Source of the DNA: Sphingopyxis sp. H115
Lineage (GTDB): Bacteria; Pseudomonadota; Alphaproteobacteria; Sphingomonadales; Sphingomonadaceae
Length of the DNA stretch: 64,000 nucleotides
NCBI RefSeq assembly: GCF_001468465.1
Contig: NZ_LNSA01000006.1
Span: forward strand, 1-64,000
Direction: 5' to 3'
The stretch's first letter is position 1. Every line of letters begins with the position of its first letter. The notes beneath the pieces were generated by a model, which saw only the letters and a list, made by a program, of their open reading frames with translations, was not told where the DNA came from and did no database searches. Below are positions 35,895 through 43,381 of this stretch, piece by piece. The translations under genes were made by a program, and so were the position numbers.

Positions 35895-38306
35895 ATGGGT
35901 CTCCCCGCTCCCTTTGCTGACTGGTTCGCCACGCGCGGGTGGCGCCTCAGGCGGCACCAGACCGATATGCTGGCGGCGGGGCAGCGCGGCGAACATGCCT
36001 TGCTTGTCGCGGCGACGGGCGCGGGCAAGACGCTGGCGGGGTTCCTGCCCAGCCTCGTCGACCTCGCCGAACACCCCTCCGACCGTCTGCACACGCTCTA
36101 TGTATCGCCGCTGAAGGCGCTGGCGGCCGACGTCGAGCGAAATTTGCTCGGCCCGATCGCCGAGATGGAGCTCGACATCAGCGTCGAGAGCCGCAGCGGC
36201 GATACGTCGTCGGACAAGAAGGCACGCCAGCGCAGCCGGCCGCCGAACATCCTGCTGACCACCCCCGAATCGCTGTCGCTGCTGCTCTCCTATCCCGACA
36301 GCTTTACGATCTTCGCCGATTTGAAGACCGTGGTGATCGACGAGATTCACGCCTTTGCGCCGGGCAAGCGCGGCGATTTGTTGAGTCTTGCGCTGGCGCG
36401 GCTCCAGAGGATCGCGCCGGGGCTGCGCCGCGTCGGCCTGTCGGCGACGATTGCCGATCCGGTGCAATATGCCGGCTGGCTCGCGCCCGATGCCGATGCG
36501 CGCGCGGTGACGTTGGTCGAGGGCGAGGCCGGCGCCGATCCAGATATCGCCATCCTGCTGCCCGAAGGCGCGGTGCCCTGGGCGGGGCATTCGGGGCGCT
36601 ATGCGGTGCATCAAGTGATGGAGGTGGTCGCGGCGAACCGCACGACGATCATCTTCTGCAACACGCGCGGCCTTGCCGAGCTGATTTTTCAGGAGCTGTG
36701 GAAGGTCAACGACCTGTCGCTACCCATCGCGATCCATCACGGCAGCCTCGACCGCGAGGCGCGGCAGCGGGCGGAAGCGGCGATGGCCGAGGGGCGATTG
36801 CGCGCGCTCGTCGCGACGTCGAGCCTCGATCTCGGGCTCGACTGGGGCGACGTCGATTGCGTGATCCAGATGGGCGCGCCCAAGGGATCGTCGCGGTTGC
36901 TGCAGCGGATCGGGCGCGCGAACCACCGGCTCGACGAACCGAGCAGGGCGCTGATCGTGCCAGGCAACCGCTTCGAATATCTGGAGGCGCAGGCGGCACT
37001 CGATGCGGTCGAAGCCGGCGAGCGCGACGCCGACCGCTTCCGCCCCGGCGCGCTCGACGTGCTGGCGCAGCACGTGATGGCGCTCGCCTGCGCCGCGCCG
37101 TTCGAGGAGGAGGAGCTGCTCGCCGAAATCCGCAGCGCCGCACCCTATGGATGGATCGATGCCGAAACCTTCGCCCGCCTGCTCGGCTTCGTGCGCGACG
37201 GCGGCTATGCCCTCAAAAGCTATGACCGGTTTCGCCGCCTTGCCCCCGACGGACGGGGCGGTTGGCGGATCGCGCATCCGAAGCTTGCGGCACAGCACCG
37301 GCTGAACGCCGGGATCATCGTCGATGCGCCGACGCTCGACGTGCGCTTCAAGAACGGCCGGCGCCTAGGCAGCGTCGAGGAATATTTCGCGAGCACGTTG
37401 GTGACGGGCGACACCTTCGCGTTTGCCGGGCTCAGCCTCGAGGTCGAGTCGATCCGCGACACCGACCTGTATGTCCGTGCGACGACGCGGCCCGCGCGCA
37501 TCCCCTCCTATGTTGGCGCGCGCATGGCGCTGACGACCCGGCTCGCTGACCGGGTACGCGGCTTCCTGGCCGATCCGGTGAGCTGGGCGCGCTTTCCCGA
37601 AGACGTCCGTTTCTGGCTGGAGATGCAGCAACTCCATTCGGTGCTGCCGCGCCCCGGCGAGCTGCTGGTCGAAACCTTCCCGCACGAGGGTCATCACTAC
37701 CTCGTCGCCTATCCGTTTGAGGGATGGAACGCGCACCAGTCGCTCGGCATGCTGGTCACCAAGCGCATGGAGCGCGCGGGGATGCAGCCGCTGGGCTTCG
37801 TTGCGTCGGACTATGCGCTGGCGATCTGGTCGCTGAAACCCGTGACGCATCCTGAGACATTGTTCGACGCCGAGATCCTGTCGGACGAGTTCGTCGAATG
37901 GGTCGAGAATTCGCACTTGCTCAAACGCGCCTTTCGCGAGGTTGCGGTGATCGGCGGGCTGATCGAGCGCCAGCATCCCGGCAAGCGCAAGACGGGCAAG
38001 CAGGTGACCTTTTCGACCGACCTGATCTTCGACGTACTCCGGAAATATGAGCCCGACCATCTGCTGCTCGAAGCCGCCTGGGCCGACGCCCGCGAGCGGC
38101 TGACCGACGTCGCGCGGCTGGGTGACCTGCTCGACCGCGCAGCGGGGACGATGCTTCACAAGGCGCTCGATCGGATCAGCCCGCTCGCCATCCCGGTGCT
38201 CGTGCTGATCGGGCGCGAAAATGTCGCGGCTTCGGACCTTGACGACGCGCTGCTGGGCGAACTTGCCGACACGTTGGCCGAAGCCGCGATGGCCCCCGAC
38301 CGCTGA
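35895..38306 (+). CDS. Ligase-associated DNA damage response DEXH-box helicase (Lhr-like)
   Basis: An 803-residue superfamily 2 helicase. The ATG at 35895 (MGLPAPFADWF) matches the usual family N-terminus; the open frame starts earlier without support. Motifs seen are ATGAGKT (Walker A, about residues 40-46), TTPESL, DEIH (149-152), GLSATIAD (motif III), QRIGRANHR (motif VI) and a C-terminal Lhr winged-helix region. This subfamily accompanies an ATP-dependent DNA ligase, an exonuclease and PdeM. PdeM is two genes downstream; the ligase and exonuclease are not in this window. Confidence 0.92.
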   Translation: MGLPAPFADWFATRGWRLRRHQTDMLAAGQRGEHALLVAATGAGKTLAGFLPSLVDLAEHPSDRLHTLYVSPLKALAADVERNLLGPIAEMELDISVESRSGDTSSDKKARQRSRPPNILLTTPESLSLLLSYPDSFTIFADLKTVVIDEIHAFAPGKRGDLLSLALARLQRIAPGLRRVGLSATIADPVQYAGWLAPDADARAVTLVEGEAGADPDIAILLPEGAVPWAGHSGRYAVHQVMEVVAANRTTIIFCNTRGLAELIFQELWKVNDLSLPIAIHHGSLDREARQRAEAAMAEGRLRALVATSSLDLGLDWGDVDCVIQMGAPKGSSRLLQRIGRANHRLDEPSRALIVPGNRFEYLEAQAALDAVEAGERDADRFRPGALDVLAQHVMALACAAPFEEEELLAEIRSAAPYGWIDAETFARLLGFVRDGGYALKSYDRFRRLAPDGRGGWRIAHPKLAAQHRLNAGIIVDAPTLDVRFKNGRRLGSVEEYFASTLVTGDTFAFAGLSLEVESIRDTDLYVRATTRPARIPSYVGARMALTTRLADRVRGFLADPVSWARFPEDVRFWLEMQQLHSVLPRPGELLVETFPHEGHHYLVAYPFEGWNAHQSLGMLVTKRMERAGMQPLGFVASDYALAIWSLKPVTHPETLFDAEILSDEFVEWVENSHLLKRAFREVAVIGGLIERQHPGKRKTGKQVTFSTDLIFDVLRKYEPDHLLLEAAWADARERLTDVARLGDLLDRAAGTMLHKALDRISPLAIPVLVLIGRENVAASDLDDALLGELADTLAEAAMAPDR

Positions 38307-38375
38307 GCGGCCTTTCGCTTGCTGCCAAAGCCGATGAGGCGTAGATTGCGGCAAAATATACAGAGGATGCCTGCG

Positions 38376-39413
38376 ATGACCCAAGCCACCAAGCGGTTCG
38401 TCCCATGGGCGCTGCTGCTCGCCACCCCCGCGCTGCTCGGCGCGACGCCGGCGCCCGCCGACCGGCCCACGCCGCCGGCCGCCACGCCCACGCCGGCCGG
38501 CGAAGCGCTGGCCCCGCCGGTGACGATCACCCCCTTCATCCAGCCGTTCGATCTCGACGCAACGCGGCGTATGGCGGTGAAGGTCATGGTCGGCGGCGAG
38601 GGGCCCTTCTCCTTTCTCGTCGACACCGGCGCCGAACGAACGGTCATCGCACGCGAACTGGCGGCGCGGCTGGGACTGGCCGAGGGGGCGAAGCTGCGGC
38701 TCGCGACGATCGGCGGGTCGGCGATGGTCCCGAGTTTCCGCATCGCGGCGCTGCAAATGTCCGACCTGCACCTCGCAGCGGTCGAGGCGCCTGCCTTTTC
38801 CGGCCGTCATATCGGCGCCGCGGGCCTGATCGGCGTCGATATGCTCGAAGAGCGGCGGGTGCTGATCGATTTCCGCAAGGAAAGCATGTCGATCCTTGAA
38901 ACGCGCAGGCGCGCGAGGCCGATCATTCGCGACGACGACGCGATCGTCGTCACCGCGCGCAACATGGCTGGCAGGCTGATCCTGTCCGACGCGCGGCTGG
39001 GCGGAAAGCGCGTCGACGTCATCGTCGATACCGGCGCCCAGACCAGCATCGGCAATATGGCGCTGCAGAAACTCGTGGCGAGGACGCGCCAGAATCGCCT
39101 GCCCTTCACCCCGACGGAACTGTCGGCGGTGACCGGCGAAACGGTCGCGGCGACGCGCACCGCGATCAAGCGCATCGTCCTCAATGGCATGGACGTCAAC
39201 GACCTGCCGATCAGCTTCGCCGACAGCCAGGCCTTTCGCGCGCTGGGTCTCGACGAACGCCCGGCGATCCTGCTCGGCATGGATACGTTGGCGCTGTTCG
39301 ACCGGGTCGAGATTGACTTCCCGAACAAGCGCGTCGTTTTCGACCTGCCCGACGGCGCGCATCGCCAGACCGGGCAACGCTTCGCCGCAAACATGGCCGC
39401 CGCAGGCGGATAG
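38376..39413 (+). CDS. Secreted retropepsin-like aspartyl protease with two DTGA half-domains
   Basis: A 345-residue protein. The ATG at 38376 lies nine bases after GAGG and gives a signal peptide (about residues 1-27) followed by a Pro/Thr/Ala linker. Two retropepsin-type half-domains follow: the first has LVDTGAERT (catalytic Asp83) and LIGVDML, the second IVDTGAQTS (Asp218) and ILLGMDTL. A single chain carrying both catalytic Asp residues could form the active site without dimerising, like pepsin rather than HIV protease (inference). It lies between the ligase-associated helicase and PdeM, although it is predicted to be exported. Confidence 0.85.
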   Translation: MTQATKRFVPWALLLATPALLGATPAPADRPTPPAATPTPAGEALAPPVTITPFIQPFDLDATRRMAVKVMVGGEGPFSFLVDTGAERTVIARELAARLGLAEGAKLRLATIGGSAMVPSFRIAALQMSDLHLAAVEAPAFSGRHIGAAGLIGVDMLEERRVLIDFRKESMSILETRRRARPIIRDDDAIVVTARNMAGRLILSDARLGGKRVDVIVDTGAQTSIGNMALQKLVARTRQNRLPFTPTELSAVTGETVAATRTAIKRIVLNGMDVNDLPISFADSQAFRALGLDERPAILLGMDTLALFDRVEIDFPNKRVVFDLPDGAHRQTGQRFAANMAAAGG

Positions 39414-39463
39414 CCCGCCGGCGCGCGCTTGCGGCGCCGCCGCGGCATTGCCATAGCGGGCGC

Positions 39464-40186
39464 ATGTCCGGCGCCGTCTCCTTCGATTTCGCGGGCCAGC
39501 AGTTCGACATGCTGGCCGACCGCGCGCTATTTTGGCCCGCGCACGGCGCGCTGATCGTCGCCGACCTGCATCTGGAAAAGGCCAGTTGGTATGCGGCGCT
39601 GGGCCAGCCGCTGCCCCCCTATGACAGTCACGACACGCTCGACCGGCTCGCCGCGCTCGTCACCGCGACGGGCGCCCGCGCGCTGTGGTGCCTTGGCGAC
39701 AGTTTCCACGACCGCCGCGCGGCCGAACGGATCGCCCCCGCGGTGGCCGACCGGCTGCACCGGCAGGCCGCGTCGACGCAGCTGCTATGGATCGCGGGCA
39801 ATCACGACGGGCTGACCGGCGGTGCGTGGGGCGGGCAAATTGCCGACGAACTGGTGGTCGACGGCATCGTTTTTCGCCATCAGAGCGAACGGGGCGAGAC
39901 GCGGCCCGAAATATCGGGTCATTTCCATCCCAAATTGCGCCTCAGCCTGCGCGGCCGCCCCGTGTCGCGCCCCTGCTTCGCTGGCGACGACCGCCGGTTG
40001 ATTCTGCCGGCTTTCGGGAGCCTGACGGGAGGGCTTGCCGCCGAAGACCCGGTGATCGCGGCGAATTTTTCCGGCGCCTACCGCGCGATGCTGGTCGCCC
40101 GCGGGCGCCGGCTCTGCATTCCCTGCCCCGGCGTCGGCGGCGATGACGCTACGGCAAGCCGCATCATCGGGCTCGCCGGCGCCTAA
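39464..40186 (+). CDS. pdeM: Ligase-associated DNA damage response endonuclease PdeM
   Basis: A 240-residue calcineurin-like metallophosphoesterase. The metal ligands are in VADLHLEK (Asp34, His36), CLGDSFHDR, IAGNHDG and SGHFHPK. PdeM proteins occur with the ligase-associated helicase and are annotated as part of a DNA damage response module. Here the helicase lies two genes upstream, with a retropepsin-like gene between. A 50-base gap follows that gene, so co-transcription is likely. Confidence 0.9.
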   Translation: MSGAVSFDFAGQQFDMLADRALFWPAHGALIVADLHLEKASWYAALGQPLPPYDSHDTLDRLAALVTATGARALWCLGDSFHDRRAAERIAPAVADRLHRQAASTQLLWIAGNHDGLTGGAWGGQIADELVVDGIVFRHQSERGETRPEISGHFHPKLRLSLRGRPVSRPCFAGDDRRLILPAFGSLTGGLAAEDPVIAANFSGAYRAMLVARGRRLCIPCPGVGGDDATASRIIGLAGA

Positions 40187-40339
40187 GCCTCGCCGAACAG
40201 GCGCTTTTCCGGCTGTGGCCAAAAAGCATCACCTCTCCAAAAACGACGCAAATACGGGGCTTCGGCTGGATTGGCCGCGCAATTGAGTTATGTTGCGCCC
40301 CGCAACAAAAATAATGAAATGTTGAGAGGAGTGCCCGAC

Positions 40340-43171
40340 ATGAAATCATCTTCCCTTCGTGCTGCCCATTTTCTGCGTAGTAGCGCACTCGGCGTATCGA
40401 TCGCCATGGCCGCCATCGCGGTGCCCGCCTATGCCCAGGACGCCCCCGCCGACACTGCGGCCGACGACAGCGATGATACCCCGATCATCGTCACCGCGCA
40501 GGGCCGTTCGCAGCTCCTGTCCGACGTCCCCGTCGCGATTTCGGCGGTCAGCGCCGAAACCCTCCAGAACAGCGGCGCGAACGACATCCGCCAGCTGAAC
40601 CAGGTGGCCCCGTCGCTACTCGTCTCTTCGACGGGTTCGGAAGCCAATGGTTCGGCGCGTATCCGCGGCATCGGCACGGTCGGCGACAACCCCGGCCTCG
40701 AAAGCTCGGTCCCGGTATTCATCGACGGCGTCTATCGCTCGCGCTCGGGCATCGGCCTCAACGAACTCGGCGAAATCGACCGCATCGAAGTGCAGCGCGG
40801 CCCGCAGGGCACGCTCGGCGGCCGCAATTCGTCGGCGGGCCTGATCAGCATCTATTCGAAGAAGCCGGATTTCCAGTTCGGCGCCACGGGTGAGGTCACC
40901 TATGGCAATTACGATTATTGGCGCCTGGGCGGCAGCGTCACCGGCCCGATCGGCGACACGCTCGCCGCGCGCCTCGACGGTGTGTGGGTCAAGCGCGACG
41001 GCTTCTACAACGATGTCAACAATGACCGCGACGTCAACAATCGCGACCGCTATTTTCTGCGCGGGCAGCTCTTGTTCGAACCGACCGATGCGCTGTCGGT
41101 CCGCCTGATCGCCGACTACACCTATCGCGACGAGGAATGCTGCGCGGCGACCTATGTCGGCCCGACGGTCAATCCCTTTATCGGGAACCTCAATACGCCG
41201 AGCCCGACGGGCACCCCCACGCCGACCACGAACAACATCATTCGCGTGCTGAACGATCTCGGCCAGCCGCTATCGGCGTTCAACCAGGGCTATAGCCGCG
41301 ACATTTCGGTGACGCCGGGACGCAGCTTCGCCGGCAAGACCAAGGATTACGGCTTCTCGGGCCAGATCGACTATGATTTCGGCGGCGCGACGCTGACGTC
41401 GATCACCGCGTACCGCGAATATCGGTCGAGCCAGGCGGGCGACGTCGATTACGGCGCTGTCGACATCCTCTACCGCGCGCCCGATGCCGACGCCTATCGC
41501 CAGTTCCATACCTTCACGCAGGAACTGCGCTTGCAGGGTGAAGCCTTCGACGGCAAGCTCGACTGGCTCGTCGGCGGCTTCTATGCCGACGAAAAACTGC
41601 GCGTGCGCGACAATCTGCGCTTCGGTGAGGATTATGGTCGTTTCGCGGCGTGCCGCCTCATTTCGGGTACCCCGCTGTCGGGCCTCTATTCGCCGACCAG
41701 CCCGGCCTGCGTCGTGCCGTTTGCGGCACCCGGCGTACCCGGCCTGGCCGCGATTGCGGGGGCGAACGGCGCATCGGGACCCGATATCGTCGCCGCGCTG
41801 ACCGCGCTCGACGGGCTGAGCGACCTTGGCAGCGTCAACGACGTCTATCGCCAGAACGGCAAGAATTGGGCGCTGTTCACGCACAATATCTTCCACATCA
41901 CCGACAAGCTCGATTTCACCTTCGGCGTCCGGTACACCAACGACAAGAAGAAGTTCTCGGCAACCTTCACCAACGACAATACGGTCTGCACCACGGTCCA
42001 GGGCCTCGTGCTCGACGACCTGACCCAACCCGATATCGCGGGGACCGCCGACAATCTGGCGCGCGCCGTCGCGGGCGGCCTGATCGGCTTGGCCTGCCAG
42101 GGCAATTCGACCGCCGAGCTCAACAATGTGTCGATCCGCGACAAGCGCAGCGAGGACGAATGGACCGGCACCGCAATCCTGTCGTACAAGCCGGTCGACG
42201 ACCTGATGCTCTACGCTAGCTATTCGCGCGGCTACAAGGCGGGCGGCTTCAACCTCGATCGCTCGGCGCTCAAATCGCCGATCCTGCCCTTCGCGGCAGC
42301 GGGCGGGGCACAGGCTCTGGTCGGCAATTTGCAGTTCGATCCCGAAAAGGTCGACAGCTATGAAATCGGCGCCAAATATGCGACCGGCCCGTTCAGCCTC
42401 GGCCTGACGCTGTTCCGTTCGGACTTCTCGAGCTTCCAGCTCAACACGTTCAACGGCACCGTCTTCCTTGTCCAGAACATCAACGGCTGCGACAGCGACC
42501 TGAACGGCGGCGATCGCGACCAGAGCAAGTTCGCCGGTGCGCCGAACTTCAATTCGGCGGCGGCAACCACCGGCGCCTGCCCGGCCGACGACGTCAGCCA
42601 TGGCGTCCGGTCGGAAGGCTTCGAACTCGAAGCCTCGCTCGTCCCGGCGCGCAGCTTCCGCATGACCGCGGGCCTGACCTATGCGAAGACCAAATATCGC
42701 GATCAGCTGGTCGGCAATAATTCGGGCGCGCCGCTCGACCAGGCGCTGCGCCTGCTGCCCGGCAACAACCTGTCGAACGCGCCCGAACTGGTCGCGACCG
42801 GCAGCGTCGCCTGGACCCCCGACATCGGCAGCAGCGGGCTGACCGGCCTCGTCTATCTCGATGGCCGTATGACCAGCGACTACAACACCGGGTCGGACCT
42901 GTTCCCGCAAAAGGGGCAGGACGGCTATGCGATCTTCAACGCGCGTATCGGCATTCGCGGCCCCGACGAGAAATGGGGCCTCGAATTCTGGGGGCAGAAC
43001 ATCTTCAACAAGCAATATGCCCAAGTCGCGTTCAACTCGCCGTTCCAGGAAGGCGCGACATCGTCGGGCGCCGCCTTTGCCGACCCGCAATATCCGGGCG
43101 GCCGCCAGATCTTCTCGCAGTTCCTGGCCGAACCCAGGACCTATGGCGTGACGCTGCGCGGCAAATTCTAA
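40340..43171 (+). CDS. TonB-dependent receptor, first of a tandem pair
   Basis: A 943-residue outer-membrane receptor. The ATG at 40340 follows GAGAGGA and gives a signal peptide ending AVPAYAQ. The TonB-box-like PIIVTAQGRS is followed by a plug with RIRGIGTVGDNPGLESSV and FIDGVYRSRSGIG, then the barrel ending in YGVTLRGKF. The usual FGRN of the plug is GGRN here. A vicinal Cys pair (EECCAATY) and a second conserved Cys pair (NGCDSD, TGACPAD) also occur in the next receptor. The NPGLESSV plug group is common in sphingomonads; the substrate is unknown. A strong terminator follows. Confidence 0.92.
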   Translation: MKSSSLRAAHFLRSSALGVSIAMAAIAVPAYAQDAPADTAADDSDDTPIIVTAQGRSQLLSDVPVAISAVSAETLQNSGANDIRQLNQVAPSLLVSSTGSEANGSARIRGIGTVGDNPGLESSVPVFIDGVYRSRSGIGLNELGEIDRIEVQRGPQGTLGGRNSSAGLISIYSKKPDFQFGATGEVTYGNYDYWRLGGSVTGPIGDTLAARLDGVWVKRDGFYNDVNNDRDVNNRDRYFLRGQLLFEPTDALSVRLIADYTYRDEECCAATYVGPTVNPFIGNLNTPSPTGTPTPTTNNIIRVLNDLGQPLSAFNQGYSRDISVTPGRSFAGKTKDYGFSGQIDYDFGGATLTSITAYREYRSSQAGDVDYGAVDILYRAPDADAYRQFHTFTQELRLQGEAFDGKLDWLVGGFYADEKLRVRDNLRFGEDYGRFAACRLISGTPLSGLYSPTSPACVVPFAAPGVPGLAAIAGANGASGPDIVAALTALDGLSDLGSVNDVYRQNGKNWALFTHNIFHITDKLDFTFGVRYTNDKKKFSATFTNDNTVCTTVQGLVLDDLTQPDIAGTADNLARAVAGGLIGLACQGNSTAELNNVSIRDKRSEDEWTGTAILSYKPVDDLMLYASYSRGYKAGGFNLDRSALKSPILPFAAAGGAQALVGNLQFDPEKVDSYEIGAKYATGPFSLGLTLFRSDFSSFQLNTFNGTVFLVQNINGCDSDLNGGDRDQSKFAGAPNFNSAAATTGACPADDVSHGVRSEGFELEASLVPARSFRMTAGLTYAKTKYRDQLVGNNSGAPLDQALRLLPGNNLSNAPELVATGSVAWTPDIGSSGLTGLVYLDGRMTSDYNTGSDLFPQKGQDGYAIFNARIGIRGPDEKWGLEFWGQNIFNKQYAQVAFNSPFQEGATSSGAAFADPQYPGGRQIFSQFLAEPRTYGVTLRGKF

Positions 43172-43193
43172 GCCTTCACTTTGGCCGAAATTG

Positions 43194-43229
43194 GGGGCGG
43201 GACAGGCAATGTCCCGCCCCTTTCTTTTT
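43194..43229 (+). terminator. Intrinsic terminator after first tandem TonB receptor
   Basis: An 11-base-pair stem (GGGGCGGGACA / TGTCCCGCCCC) with a five-base loop is followed by TTTCTTTTT. It is a textbook rho-independent terminator and shows that the two tandem receptors are separate transcripts. Confidence 0.92.
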
Positions 43230-43381
43230 GCCGGCAAAGTCAACCCGTCATTTCTGACAGCTGTGGCACAAAAGCCGCGCCCTTTCGGGAATGACGTTAC
43301 GGCATGGCCCCGCGCTGGTGACAGATGCCCGCAGCATGATAGCCTCCGCTTCAAATATAATGGGAAGAGGAGGGCCTGTTC

